Shown piece after piece: positions 1 through 12,160 of a stretch of 64,000 bases of DNA. The first letter of the stretch is position 1, and every line of letters starts with the position of its first letter. Both the position numbers and the translations under genes were made by a program. Source of the stretch: Avena insularis (taxonomy: Eukaryota; Streptophyta; Magnoliopsida; Poales; Poaceae); NCBI GenBank assembly GCA_023614405.1, contig CM042684.1, positions 533,990,682 through 534,054,681 on the forward strand, in the 5' to 3' direction. The notes beneath the pieces are model-generated. The model was given only the letters and a program-made list of their open reading frames with translations, ran no database searches and was not told the origin of the DNA.

Positions 1-2375
1 ATAATTCGCTCTTCTCGATTCCACAGTGCCATAGCAATGCCCAGATATAGGTTATGAATTCCCCTCCTGACTCGAGGCACTGCTTGTGCGCCTCTGCGTT
101 CCAAGTGGGGGCAATGTGCACTAGTAAATCTGCCCATACACCGGAGAGGATCTCCCAGCATTCTTCTTCAGACTCTTGATCGATCAGTTCCTTTCCCAGC
201 ATTGTACCTAGTCGAACAACATCTTCCTTCTCCATTACGTTGGCAGCATCTTGGATGGCCATCTCTGCTTCTTTCATCAGTTTATCATACCTGCTCTGTA
301 ACGAGTCACAGTTCTTAAGAATATCATCACGAGCACGTGTCACGGTTTCTTCTAAGACCATCTTGGGTACAAGAAAGCTGTCAGGGATCAGGTCAGGCTT
401 TGAAACTAGCAGATATGCACAGTACCGAGACAAGCTATTCGCAGTGATGTACATTTCCTGTAGCTTCTCATTCACTTCCTTCTTTTCTTTTGCCTTCTCG
501 TCCACGTCTATTAGATATGGTTTCGATGAGCATTTGCTTAAGTCGACGCCATGGCTTCGAGCAAGCTTCATCTCGCAGAGGCTGGTTGCAATGTGCCACA
601 CCAGAATGACATGAGAACAAGTGGGCAGATCGAAGCAGGCCCAACCGTACCGCTTGCTTCGGTTACCGTCAGCGTCGGACAGCGATGTGATGACCTTGGG
701 TAGAAGTGACCACTGCTGCTAGTGATGGGCTTCTCGTTATTTCTGTTAGGATTGTCTGGCTGATGACGCACAGTGTCAAGAGGGCCGACTTTCTCTAAGC
801 TTGCACATAGCTTCTTCAGTATTGCCGGCTTGACACATTCCGGCACAAGGATGGCACAGCCGAGCGTTGCTCCATCATCCTTCTTTGGGACCATTCCAGT
901 GGTTATCTTGTTCATCAGATTCCAAAATCTTGGTCTGTCAGAATATGACTCCAAGAAGACGTACTGGTCAAGATGTCCATGCCACCGTTTAGTGGTTATC
1001 CTGGATCTGAAAAAGGATGATATTGTGCGCTCCATACATCTGTCTCTAGTGTGCTCTTTCTGGCACTGTGCATAACTGCACACAAGGAGTAATCTTGTCC
1101 AGTCTGAGACTAAGTAGCTGACCGTCTCCCAGATCTCTTTGAACAGCATAAAAAACATGAATACCCATGTGATGAACATGTCAATGTTGAACCCATTCAC
1201 CACATGAGTCCGATCATTCTTCGGTGGCTTATAGACCTTACGGATGTCCACAGCAAGCCAGCAGACGACACCGAAGGTCACTGCAGAGAGAAGCAGATTT
1301 GAGAAGAGAGAGCAGAACCCATTCCAGAAGACCATAGGGTAGCGGGTATTGAAGTAGTCGTCTACGAAGGAGAGCTGCAGCTCCATGACCCTGAAGGCAC
1401 GGTGAGTGTTGTGCTCCTCAAGGATCTGAGTCTTAACTAGCTTTCGGTTGATGATGAAGATGTCTTTTTGCAGTGTCACATCCTCGAGCCTGCACCGGAG
1501 CAATCTGGACAAGGCAAAGGCCAGCGAAAGATCCTTTGGGTCATCCCCCTTGTTATTTCCCGGGTGTAACAGGTGCCTGCGACATCCCCAGATCTTGTCT
1601 AGGGTGACCAGCGATGAAGGAAGGTTGGCTCGCTGTCGCTGGACATTATTTTGGGCCGCAGTATCGATATACACGACATACCGAGGCTTCTTGAATTTGA
1701 TGCTCTGTTCGGTTTCCCCCTGCCTGGACCAAGTATTTGTATCCTTCCATATTCTCCGGGTTGCAGTCCTCTGGTTTCCAGTTGCTAGTGTGAGGACCGG
1801 CACGCATGTGCTCTGCAACAACCTCTGAACTCTTGCCATGCCAAACAGAACGGAGCGCCAGACCATGCGCATGGAGTCTGTACCAGCTCCTCAGTATCTG
1901 CATAGCCCAAAGCAACCAGAGTGGAGGAGCAAACCTTGAACCCAGAAGTTTTACCACGTTCCTCCACTCCATGAAACGGGTCATGGACGCCATACCCAGA
2001 GATGAAGTCGACGTTGTAACGGAAACTAACAAGCACGAGGGCCCAGACCGGGAACAGCTGATTCTTGAACTTGGCTGTTTGCATGGCCCCCAGCAGGTAT
2101 ATGACAATAGAGTCAGAGATGGCATCCAGGATGCTAAAGATGGTTTTCATGGTTGTGTTGTGGATGTAGCGACGAAAGACATCCATGGTGAACATCGCGA
2201 GGAACAAGAATGTGACCAAGACCACAAGAAACTCGATCCTAAACAGAACATATGTCTCCTTGTTGAGCATGATGAACAGGGATGACACACCATCGCGGAC
2301 GTCTTGGATGCCCATCGTTTGTTTCCCTAGCTCACTTGTGCTCGTCCGTACTGGGTACCTGCAAGGCCAACTCAT
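1..2375 (-). pseudogene. DUF4220/DUF594 membrane protein gene, frameshifted, runs off left edge
   Basis: The minus strand encodes a DUF4220 plus DUF594 plant membrane protein, but in pieces. The likely start is the ATG at 2315 (in-frame ATG also at 2375). The N-terminal part, with two hydrophobic segments and FPVWALVLVSFRYN, is open to about 1975. The frame then changes, with MEWRNVVKLLGS beginning at 1972. The YKYLV motif near 1735 is in that second frame. A second shift lies at a C5 run (about 1716-1720), after which LSLAFALSRLLRCRLEDV and MELQLSFVDDYF follow in a third frame. A third shift at about 700-730 precedes FDLPTCSHVILVWHIATSLC and the DUF594 end (GGEFITYIWALLWHCG), which continues past base 1. 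No introns are evident, as usual for the family. The function of the family is not established. The intact relative lies at 23395-25776 in the opposite orientation. Three shifts argue for a pseudogene, although the homopolymer shift alone could be a sequencing error. Confidence 0.85.
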
Positions 2376-2637
2376 CGAATGTATTCACAATCAAACAGCA
2401 AGAAAGGAATCAGAGAAAGTGATGGAGTTATTGGTTAATCCGAAGAGAAATGTGAAGCCTCTACTGGACGAGCCTACCCCTTTCCATTGGTCCCCATTAG
2501 GGCGGGGGAAGTGCCAATGGCCTCATATTGCTTTAAAAATACCACTTGACCCTACATCTCTCAAATCTTGGGACATTGATTTCAAGGGTTGGGAAGTTGT
2601 CAAATTTTAATTGGGTGTGCCAAAATAGTCTATACTA

Positions 2638-2765
2638 CTCCCTCCGTCCGTAAAAGGATGTTGTAAATTTGTCTAAATCTAAATGAATCTATATGAGTAC
2701 TAAATAGTGTCTAGATACGTTCGAGTTCAGAAAAATTTGTGACATCCTTTTTAGAACGGAGGGGA
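2638..2765. mobile_element. Stowaway-type MITE (about 128 bp)
   Basis: The ends are CTCCCTCCGT on the left and ACGGAGGGGA on the right, inverted with one change. TA dinucleotides flank it at 2636-2637 and 2766-2767. The interior is AT-rich and non-coding. Size, termini and TA target duplication fit Tc1/mariner-type Stowaway MITEs of grasses. It lies about 260 bp upstream of the first DUF4220 gene. Confidence 0.8.
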
Positions 2766-4765
2766 TATTAAATTGCTCGCGATAGCTGTATACAATTTTC
2801 GTTCATACATTTTTTGAACGATTTTGGACACACCTCCTGAACAGTAGGCAGCCTGTGCGACGCCGATACCACCCCACCAGCCCCGACCTTTAATTGCTGG
2901 ATTTATTTGCTTCCTGATTGTTTCCGTGCGAGCAATGCCCGCTCTCGACACCATGTACCATGGGCAGACGGCCAAGAAGTACGACACCATGTACCATGGG
3001 CAAGCTGAAATCTTGCTGTTGGAGGATTCAGATAGGTAGTCTACAGTGAAGTTTGTGATTTTTGATTTCTTCGTGAAATCTGTTTGGTTTGATATAAATA
3101 TTGTCTGAAAATACAGCAACTTTAAGTGGGGATCGCGTAGGCGCTGTTGGCGCTGGATATTGCGAGCTGGGTGTTCGTGTCCGACAACACCAGGCAGCAC
3201 TGTTGCCACTTCTCACCGGTGGTGTACAAATGTGTTGTCTTAACCTGCAGCGTCGGATTGGTTATTGACAAACCCATGAGCAGTAAGAGAAGGAGTGTTT
3301 TTCCTCTCCGGATAACAATTTACATCTTGCTCGTAGCATGCCTTTTGCCGAACATCCTGGTCGTCTTGCTGGTGTTCTTTTGTGGGTTTCAGAAGGTTTA
3401 CCAATTCTTGGCGTACCTATCAAACAGACAGAAGCCTTAGCTGCCATAATGTGGTTTGAGACTTTGATTGATCATTTCCTTCTTTTTTTTTTCCTTTTGG
3501 TTTTCGAGGAAATTGTAGTACAACATAAAAAGAATTAATTAAGTTTGTGTGTACGGAGGAAAATTGCAGAGCATAATGACAAACTATTTCAGGTTTTGTG
3601 TGTATATAACTACAGACAAATTGTAAAGCATATTGTTATGTGATATATAGTCTTTACCTTCGTTGGACTGTGTTGTGGTTCAAATGATAGAATATTTAAG
3701 TGCATCATTATATTTATATTATGTATAAAGTGTAAGAAACTTAGAGACCCGCAAGTTCAAGTGTATGCATCTTGCTGTTAGTTTTGCTTGTAATTCATGT
3801 GGATGTCTTGTTTCGAAGGGAGTATTATTTTACCAAAAAAAAAATCTCTGTCTGAATCAGGTTGTTCTTCAGATGGTTGCTTCGATCTTGGGGAACCTTG
3901 CATAGATTGGAGTTCTAGGAGATGATGACACAGGGGAGCAGACAATTATATTGGAATTCCGAAGTGGTGTGATGAATCTATTCGCTGCAACTACTTGGGT
4001 TACCTTCAAACACGTAGCAATGGCGGACTTTCTGTAAATTAAGTCTTCGATTCCCTTATATTAAATAATAAACAAATAAATAAAAGAAAACTACGGGATG
4101 AACCGTTGCTCGTAATAAGACGATGCTAGGAATTGTACAGTTGTATTGTATACGCCACCGAGATGGTCGACGAATAGTCGTACCGTGGGACATGGCAATG
4201 GGTCGCCAGGCTAGACCTACTACAGTACGTGTCATTAGCATTGGGACCACTTGCCAGTTGCCACGCGTTTTCGTGGGCACGTCATTGTTTTTTAAGTATT
4301 CGCAAAACAAACAAAAAACTTTTTAAAGTGATTTTAACTTGATTTATATATAGTTATCGCTGATATGCTACACTCTTTCCTGGGGCTGGGAGACTTTTCT
4401 CTGAGATAATAACACTGGAATTGGTGTTGCTTTGACCTCGCCTCGTCCAAGATGCGAGAGGACTCGCTACACTATTGTACTCAAATTAATGTCGTAATCT
4501 AGACAAGAAGAATAGTCATGTACTTAATCGACGCGGATTTGGTAACATGGCCCTGTCATCCCATTCCAGTTGTCTTCCGTGTGTGTGTGTATGTATGGTG
4601 GTTAGCCCGTGGTGGAATTTTGTGGTTAGCCGTGGTAATTAGCGTGCATGGTTCGAATATCGGATAAATTCTTTAGCCCTGTCATATGGCGGCAGAACCG
4701 CAAACTTCTCTTGGCCAGGGAGCAACTAGCTAACTATCGTGGTTTTAGTGGTATTTCCTTTAGTG
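2766..4765. other. Intergenic, no supported gene
   Basis: No open frame here shows a recognisable domain. The only structure seen is a 21-bp direct repeat, CGACACCATGTACCATGGGC plus A, at 2946-2966 and 2982-3002. Short open frames at 2751-3447 on both strands lack family features. The rest is AT-rich, with short homopolymers (3484-3492, 3835-3843). Confidence 0.5.
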
Positions 4766-5488
4766 TCATGGTGGCTGAACTAAGGCAGAACTAAGGCAGC
4801 CGGCTCGCGTCCGGCTAGCAGATCGTAGTCGGACACGGGCACTTCGTACCGGCTACCAGGTGATAGCCGGAACCAGAAAGGGCGATAAGATATGAGGCCT
4901 GCTACGCAGACGTAGCCGGGCGCAATCAAGAGGACAGAGCGACGTGTTGCACAGTGCACGGTACGCCCTGGTACAGCGACAAGACCCGCAACTACGATGC
5001 AATACTAAAGACTTTGTTGGTGACGCGGGCACAGTGGTCGGATGCTGACGACAGGCTCACACGGCGTTCACTGTACCCACGACGACCCGCACGATTTGTA
5101 CTTCGACATGACATACCATACTGAGTACTGTAGATGACCAGCCGGCTAGGGCCCGCCTGTGGGACCCGCCAGCCAGACTGGCCAGTGAGACTGTTGCCCC
5201 TTTGCCTATATAAGGAGGGGCAAGGCTCTCGTAGCAAGGGCTGAGCATTTAAGAGGTAGCTAATTCATACAGCCCGAGGAGCGATTGTCCCCCGTATTCT
5301 ACCCATAGTCAGATCGGCAGGAGTAGGAGTTTTACCTTATCACGAGGGCTCCGAACCTGGGTACTTCTTATGTCCCGTTACACTTGCTCGTATCCAATCC
5401 CGTCTGCGTATGCCGTCGAGAGCTTCTCTGCTAGTCCCCACACCTCTATCTAACCTTCTCAGGTACTGTCGTTTCCAATACAACGACA
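4766..5488 (+). mobile_element. 5' LTR of outer Gypsy element
   Basis: The sequence from about TGTCATGGTGGCTG to CAACGACA looks like an LTR. It is GC-rich, contains a TATA box, and is followed directly by a leader (GTTAGCGCCTACTGTGGGG) typical of the start of the internal region in several grass Gypsy families, then by a gag frame. The right border is reasonably clear. The left border is inferred from the TG dinucleotide only, because the matching 3' LTR is not in the window. Family not named. Confidence 0.55.
5207..5213 (+). promoter_or_regulatory. TATA box in outer-element LTR
   Basis: TATATAA lies in a C/G-rich context (TTTGCCTATATAAGGAGGGG). It is about 280 bp before the LTR end, a plausible Pol II core promoter for the element. 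Transcription start inferred near 5240. Confidence 0.5.
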
Positions 5489-5510
5489 GTTAGCGCCTAC
5501 TGTGGGGCTA

Positions 5511-5979
5511 ATGGCTTCGACCGGAGTCACGTTCCGCACGGGACCCCGCACTTCAGCCGGTGAGCGCATGGCCTCCGGCCTAGTGCTTACGCTCGGCAAG
5601 TTTGACTGCGTCATCGACAACACGTCGTGTTTCGTCGGATCCACCTTTCTGGCAAATGGCTCCATCCTGCTATTCGGCGACCTCCTTGTCTACGTTGCCA
5701 CCGTGCCGGTGCATTTCCCTAGGGAGATTGTCTCCGTCTCGGAGTCGCTGCTCCCCAGCAGCGGCACTTCCATCGCTCTGTGCGGCTTTGAGGTCATGAT
5801 GGCCGGCTCCAGCTCCCAGCCTCGCCGTCCTCAGGAGCAGGGCGGCGACGAGGCCGGAACTTCCGCCCCATCACGGCTGAAGAACCCGTGGGAGGAGGCC
5901 ATTGACCGGCTTCTAACTCCGGTTAACCTCAGGGACAACACGGAGGAGGCGGAGGCGAACTTCACCATGGAGAGGCAGC
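5511..5979 (+). pseudogene. Outer Gypsy element gag, N-terminal part (interrupted)
   Basis: An open frame from the ATG at 5511 begins 22 bases after the LTR and runs, without a stop, into the start of the inserted 13.4-kb element. Its last residues before the break (EANFTMERQ) join in sense to the sequence after the insertion (LLLQEAIELAATKKQ from 19417), which shows that one gag gene was split. The segment is the variable N-terminal leader of a Gypsy polyprotein, with a serine/proline/acid-rich stretch around residues 100-125 and no catalytic domain. The downstream gag continues at 19417-21150. It was functional only before the insertion. Confidence 0.7.
5975..5979. repeat. Target-site duplication, left copy (GCAGC)
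   Basis: GCAGC directly precedes TGTAACATCC and recurs at 19412-19416 directly after TTGACA. This is the 5-bp duplication expected from an LTR-retrotransposon integrase, and it sets the exact borders of the inserted element. Confidence 0.9.
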
Positions 5980-8900
5980 TGTAACATCCCAAAACTTTAA
6001 TCCAATCTTATCAAGATCAAATCATCCAAAAATAGGGTTAACAAAAATATTTCCAAAATTAAAATGAAAGCATTCATATATGAGTGCATTTAAAATAGGA
6101 GTTGTTTGAATTACCATGATTGATTGATCCAATGCTTGTAAAATGTTTCTTAGGTGATTTAAACCTCATCTACATCATTCCCAAACTTTTCCTAAAGAAA
6201 AACAAATAAAAAAGAATTAAAAAGAAGGAATGGTCATTTTGGCAAATTTAACTTTCATGCCTACTTTGGCTATTCCTAGTACTCAATTTTTAACAGAAAC
6301 AGTTCTTGATATTTGCACCCCTTGCTAGTACACATAATGAGGTACCAAGGCCCACCTTTGGATCTGCTAAAAACATTCTGTTAACTATTTTAAATGATAG
6401 TTTAAAATTGAATCTAATGCATATGCATAGATCATCCCTATTTCAAAATCCATCTTTTTGAGCTCCATTTTCAGAACCCTTGCAACCAGAGACTACCTAT
6501 CACTAGTGGAGATCACTCAAAAAATTTGAACTCAAAATTCAAAACTTTTTCTCTTGCGGCCATTTCATCAAACATTTGGCATGCTTAATCTCACCTCTAA
6601 TCCTAACTCACTGTTTACTACAGGGTTTTGCCCCCAATTGATCCCCATTTAATCCCCTTGTCCCCTCTTGATCTAACCAGAGCCTAACCAGCATCTTCCC
6701 TACCCCTAGTCAGACTGCCATGCCATGCCGACAACAAGCACTCATGACAGCAGCTCTCCAGCCCTCTCCTCATGTCTAGCAGCTTGCCGGTGGTCCACCT
6801 CCACCGCCTAACCAGCCCTGGCCGAGACAGAGAGCGAACGGCCAGAACCGCGTGCAGGACCTTGTCGAGCATGCCGACGCCGCCCCACAGCATGCCCGCC
6901 CCGCCGACAGACCATCCCTTGGCACCAGCCCGCGCCCGCCGCTCCACCTCGACCTGGAGAACACCCCAGACATCCCCGTTCGTCGCCCAAAGCCTCACAG
7001 CCACCGCTCGCCGTGGACACCGCCGCTTCGGCCGCGCAGAGCGCCACCTCGCCCAGACCGCGTGCCACCGCCCCTACGGCATCATTTAAGTCCTAGAGCA
7101 CCGCCAGGGAACCGCCCATCGATCGCCATCCCTCGCCATGCCGCTAGCTCGCCGTAGCCATGTCGCCACCGTCGACCGCCCATCCCGCTCGGTCTCACCG
7201 TAGAGCCTATAAAAGGAGCCCTCCCCAGCCATTCTTCTCCACACCATTCCACTCCCCTCACCTCTCAGAACCTCACCCACCTTTAGCCGGAGCAAGTGGA
7301 GCAGCAGCTCGCCGGAATTGGGGCCGAAGCCGCCGCCTCTGGAGGAAAAGGGTGCCGTTGATTTCGACCACCCCAAGCTTCACCGCGACCGCGCCTCGCC
7401 ACGCCGTCGTCTTCCACTTCGTTTGCCCGCCTCGCCGACCTTGCTGGAGCCCTGGTACGCCCCCAGTAGACCCCCACCGAGCCGCTAGGGTTCGAGCTCG
7501 TCGGCGACCTGTTCGTCGTCGACGATGACCCTCAGCCGTTGATCTCGCTTCTAATCCTACGGCCACGTGCTGCGTGTTAAGTGTCACCGACAAGCGGACC
7601 CTCACCATTGAGCCCATGACACGGAGCGCCACTGGGCCGGCCCAAGTCCTTTCCCGCGCTAGCCCATCGATTCAAATCTGGATTTTTTTTTAGTTAAATC
7701 TAGTTTCTGTCCACTAGTTTAAAAATCAATTCAGAGAGTTTTAGAAATCCAAATTTTATGAAACCAATTTTGTCTGAAAGGTATTAAAATGATCTATCCA
7801 AGCTCGTTGGATTTAATTCAATTAGAGTTATAGATCTCTCCTAATAAAAATGAGAAGACAGAAGCTTTTGCAACTTGCAACATTTTTATAAAATCAACCA
7901 AGTTAGCTTTTGAGTTGATTCCAACTCTCAAAAATCACATTTCATCATATCTATCTAACCATGTAATAATATTAAGGTTGACATGCAGTGACTTTGGACT
8001 AGTACCACAATAATGCTATATAGGCATTTCTAGTCACTTTAAATCATTAAATAATAAACTTAAACTAAAGTAATATTGATCCAACTTTTAAATCTCATTC
8101 CCACATGTTAGAGTATGTGGTGAGGACATGTGTCCACATGATCCCATATTTTGGTGGTGAATATTAAATTTTAGTTAATATTTCAATGAGTAGAAATTAC
8201 TTTTCTAAAATAAAAAGGATGAAACTATTGAATTAAAACTTGTGATGTTTGTGATGATAATAGATCATTAAATGTGTGTTTTAGAATGCTACTTAGCCTA
8301 GTTAAGTACTGTTTGGTGATTGTGCACTCCCTATGTATTTATAGACGCTAGTACCGACCAAGCTTTCGAGGAGGAGGAGTTCTACCAAGAAGAAGAAGAA
8401 GAAAACTTCAACCACTGCACCAACCAAGGCAAGCTATTGTTAGCAAGCTAGAATTAAGCTAGATGAATGAGCAAGGATGCTTTAGGCATGCTTTGATCAC
8501 ACCCCTTTAACTATTAGTACCCCAAGTCTTATTGACAGGTTTTACCTCCCTTAGTTTACACAAAGTTCTTTACTTAATTCTGAAGGTAGCATAAAAAGTA
8601 TAAAACTTGACCTACTTAGAAACCTTTAGATGTCACTCTATGGCAGGAGATTGAACCCATCACTTCCACCTTAGTGAACACTCTTAACTTAGTATCTTAG
8701 TATAGATCAAAAACTTGAGTCACTCTAGATGGGAATACTTGGTGAAAACGAATTATGAAAACCTTGGAATGATGAGTCATTCTATTGAGATGTTTTGACA
8801 TGTGTTGAGAGACACAACTGGTTTATGATGATGAAAATGATGAGGCATGAGCCTTAACCCCTTTTATAAAACTGATGGTTGGATTCGGATGCGATACCAT

Positions 8901-9849
8901 TCCAAATTTACCGTACAACCACATTACCTGAATTGGGTAAGGCTTAGCTGGAAATTTATATGCATTAGTATTAGTTACCTCACGGGAGAGGTTTGAGCTG
9001 AGGCCACCTCTCAATGTTGTCCACCTATGCAGTGCCCAAGATGACCGATGGTCATGGTTGGGAGGCCATGCTCATAGGAGAGGTGCTTGTACTAGGGTGT
9101 GTAAAGGGAAGGTTATGTTTGATTATCTGCATACTAAGTATGATGATTCACCTATATCCCTGACAGATGTATCGAATCTTGTGGTGAAAGTGTACCACCT
9201 CTGCAGAGTGTCAAACTATTCGAATAGCCGCATCCGCAGTTATGGACAGTTGGAATGGCCATACTGTTTTGTTGTCAGATGTTTTCTAAATAACTTGAAA
9301 TGAATGATGAACTTTGACTTGACCACAACAGGGTTGTGTTTATGATAATAGCTTCCCAACTTAAGTGATTCTAGAACTTTACTTCATCTTTCTTTGCTTC
9401 TGAACTCAGCTTAGGTTTCAAACTTAATTTGATAGTTAAACTTAGATTTAGCACTTTGACTTAGAATTATACTCCTTGTTAGTAGTAGTTTGCGAGTACT
9501 TAAAGAGTACTCATGGCTTTTGTCCCTGGCTATTATCATGGATAGGCTATGAAGGAGATTATCAAGATGATGGTCAGCAGGACGGCTATGATAACTAGGA
9601 CTATCGCTTCGTCACAAGATTGCTTGTGCCCCTGAAGATGGACCCCACCGCTACGCTATCGTTTATTTCCGTTGCTTGTTGTATTAAAGATTGGATCATG
9701 AGATCCTTATTTGTGTAAAACCTTATGTATGGTTTGTAATGGATGATGTACTGTGATATCCAATCTGTTATGTCTCGCAAAAATGGTAATCCTGGGATTG
9801 TGAGGTATGGCATAACGGGCATCTGGGATTAAAAATCAGGGTGTTGACA
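5980..9849 (+). repeat. 5' LTR (3870 bp) of the chromovirus element
   Basis: Starts TGTAACATCCCAAAAC and ends GGGTGTTGACA. It matches 15546-19411 almost base for base across its AT-rich parts. The GC-rich stretch at about 6700-7130 is visibly more diverged from its partner (small indels and substitutions) than the rest. Open frames inside it on both strands are chance products of this GC-rich stretch, not genes. Confidence 0.9.
7207..7214 (+). promoter_or_regulatory. TATA box of 5' LTR
   Basis: TATAAAAG in the context GAGCCTATAAAAGGAGCC is conserved at the same place in the 3' LTR (about 16779-16786). This is the likely core promoter of the element, placing a long transcribed R-U5 part downstream. 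Confidence 0.6.
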
Positions 9850-9853
9850 AGTT

Positions 9854-9866
9854 GGTATCAGAGCCA
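9854..9866 (+). other. Primer binding site (initiator Met-tRNA type)
   Basis: TGGTATCAGAGCC begins 4 bases after the LTR end. It is complementary to the 3' end of plant initiator methionine tRNA, the usual primer for many Gypsy and Copia elements. Confidence 0.85.
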
Positions 9867-10079
9867 TCCTGACCATAGGAGACCCTAGTTAGAATGGACG
9901 TCCAAACCAAAAACTTAGCTTCAAAACCAAAGTGAGTATTTATGGAAAACTATTTCCTCTCTTACCCTTGTGAACTCATTCTTTCTCAAAAATTCATGTT
10001 CCTCAAAATTCTTACATTACTACCTAAAATTTGACACACTTGATCACTTCACTAACTTCCTCCTCCTTAATCCCTGTAG

Positions 10080-10718
10080 ATGGAGACTCAGTTTAGCAAG
10101 TTTTACCAGTTGGGAAACGGAGGTCAGCTGATCTTCGAGAAGGATCTGGATTCACTGTCGGAGTTACTGGGACGCCCACATCCGGAGTTTCTTGGAGCTC
10201 AACTTCCAGGACCCCCAGGAGGAGACCTACAGTGGCTAGTCACCGCGGATCTTCGGGGAAGCATCGAAGCACCAACTTCCGGGAGAATTCAGTTCTCCGT
10301 GAGAGAGAACAACTGGCTAGATGGATTAGCCAGGGCAATGCATGAAGCTCTCGTACGTCTATGTGCCCTCAGCGTTAACAAGATCCAAGGAACCCGTTTT
10401 GCCCACTATGCAAGACGTGACTTCATGGGAATGCCGATGGAGATGCCAAGTCACCCAGAGTTGAGGCGTCAAGTGGAGAACCTTGACTTCTTGCTTCATG
10501 ACCGACAGCAGGAACTGGACAATGCCAGAGAGTTTGCCAACCGTAACCGCGAAGGCTCGGACTTTCGCCTTTGCTTCGTCCAAGATCACCGATCTCTTTG
10601 TCGCCAGTGCAAAGAAGGATCGCACCATCGCCTGCCTTCGCAAAAGGTGGCCGACCTCGAGAAGAACGTCAAGGAGCAGGAAGCTCACTTGCCGCCAAGG
10701 AAGAAGAAGATGAGGTGA
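10080..10718 (+). CDS. Extra leader ORF between primer site and gag (212 aa), function unknown
   Basis: An ATG shortly after the primer site opens a 212-codon frame, the longest in the gag region. It has no zinc knuckle and no capsid-like motif. The N-terminal half is mixed (LGRPHPEFLGAQLPGPPGG). Residues about 125-160 are rich in E, Q, L and R with heptad-like spacing (ELRRQVENLDFLLHDRQQEL), suggesting a coiled coil. The tail is lysine-rich (PPRKKKMR), possibly a nuclear localisation or nucleic-acid binding patch. The last 60 residues may be out of frame, since a neighbouring frame also reads plausibly, with acidic residues (SDYEDSDFIDYE) ending near 10833. I do not recognise a family. The intactness compared with the wrecked pol next door is notable. 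Confidence 0.5.
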   Translation: METQFSKFYQLGNGGQLIFEKDLDSLSELLGRPHPEFLGAQLPGPPGGDLQWLVTADLRGSIEAPTSGRIQFSVRENNWLDGLARAMHEALVRLCALSVNKIQGTRFAHYARRDFMGMPMEMPSHPELRRQVENLDFLLHDRQQELDNAREFANRNREGSDFRLCFVQDHRSLCRQCKEGSHHRLPSQKVADLEKNVKEQEAHLPPRKKKMR

Positions 10719-11070
10719 AGACATCCAGGAGATATGGATTCTTACCTCAAAGAACGATGATGACTTTACGGAGGAGGATGTTGTGGACTTTTACTCTGAT
10801 TATGAAGACTCCGACTTCATCGACTATGAGTAGATGCTCTAGAGCACTGTCGTAGCATGAGATGTAGCATCTCATTGTATCGTAGCTTGTAATGGTTCTT
10901 CAAACCATCTGCTTTCCCTTTGCTTGTTGTGGTGTGTTGTATCGTGCTTGCTTGCATGAATGAAAAGAAGTTAGTTGAAAAACCTAAGTTTAACTCAAAG
11001 TTTTAGCTTTGAAAACCCAAAACCATGAACCTTAGAATTTCCTCTTACCCCTATATCTATCTCAACCTTC

Positions 11071-12160
11071 GATGACTCGTGGAACCAAGGAGGAGCAATC
11101 GTCGCAGACCCAATGCTACAGATCTTGCCGAATCTCATCATGACCGTGAAGGCAGGCCAAGCGTCAAGCCAACTTAGCAACATTACAGCAGATTGCCAAA
11201 TGGCTCTCAACAACCAAGGACATGGAAATCAGGATCACCAAGGATCCAAACTCAAAAAATTTCAGAACACAAATCCCCCAATCTTTAACCAATCTGAAAA
11301 CCCATTAGATGAAGATGATCGTTAGACCATGGAAAACAACTTAGTGGTTGCGAGTTGATGAGAATGAGAAAGTTCTCTTTGCCACCCACTATCTCAAGGG
11401 AGATGCAAGAGCTTGGTGGAATAGCATCCGCAATATGAACCATGGCGGTGATGACCGAAGCATTCAAGGTCAAGTTCACCGCACCCACGTGCCGCAAGGT
11501 CTTGTCAACAGGATGAGAGATGAATTCACGAATTGAAGCAAGGAAGAATGATTGTGGTGGAGTACCGTGATGATTCTTGTCACTTGCCGATATGCACCGG
11601 ATGAGATCAACACGGAGGCCAAGAAGAAGGAGAGATTCTTAAATGGATCGCATGATGAGATGCGATCCCCTCGTCAACATCCGCTTTGATGATCTCAAGA
11701 GCTAGTCGACTTTGCCATTCGGATGGAAGGGAAGATTAACCAGCAAACGACAACGCAAGCGTCAGATGATGCAAATCTGGATCCAATAGTCACCAAGTAC
11801 CGCCCTAACCCTCACCAGATATGCACCAAGGAACAACCGACCCCAAATTCTCGCCCAAGCTACCCCAAATCAGAAGTGAGGCAATGTGAAGTCTGGAGGA
11901 AACAATCACAACTCGTAATGCCAACAATTTCAACTGTGCCTCCTAAGAGCAACAACAACAACCGCACCAATCGGCAGCAATGTTGTGTCTGCAGCGATCA
12001 AGGACAAGTCCCATCACTTGTTTGAGTGTGGAGTGAAGGGTCACTACCCAATGAGTGTCCCAAGAAGATCGCCAATGCCCCCGTGAATGCCCCACCAAGA
12101 CAGCAGCGTTGTGTTCAACCAGAAGGAGATTTGCCCAGGAACCCGTGACAATCAAGAACG
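11071..12160 (+). pseudogene. gag of chromovirus element, degenerate
   Basis: Homology to retrotransposon gag is recognisable but scattered over frames. The capsid-type segment KVLFATHYLKGDARAWWNSI lies at 11371-11430. It is preceded and followed by frame changes and stops. A zinc knuckle remnant at about 12022-12063 (FECGVKGHYP, then ECPKKIA) shows the C-x2-C-x4-H-x4-C pattern partly lost. Q- and N-rich linkers (11723-11970) are usual for this region. The product would bind element RNA and form the particle. This copy is not translatable as one protein. Confidence 0.7.

Noticed and set aside
2751..3447. Overlapping frames on both strands near a 36-bp offset repeat
   Set aside because: No domain and no codon-level consistency. 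One overlaps the MITE end.
6684..7632. Several overlapping open frames, proline/arginine-rich, on both strands
   Set aside because: They lie in the GC-rich part of an LTR, recur with breaks in the partner LTR at 16331-17144, and have no domain.
9854..9866. Possible tRNA gene suggested by a tRNA-complementary sequence
   Set aside because: Only the 3'-end complement is present; it is a retrotransposon primer site, not a gene.
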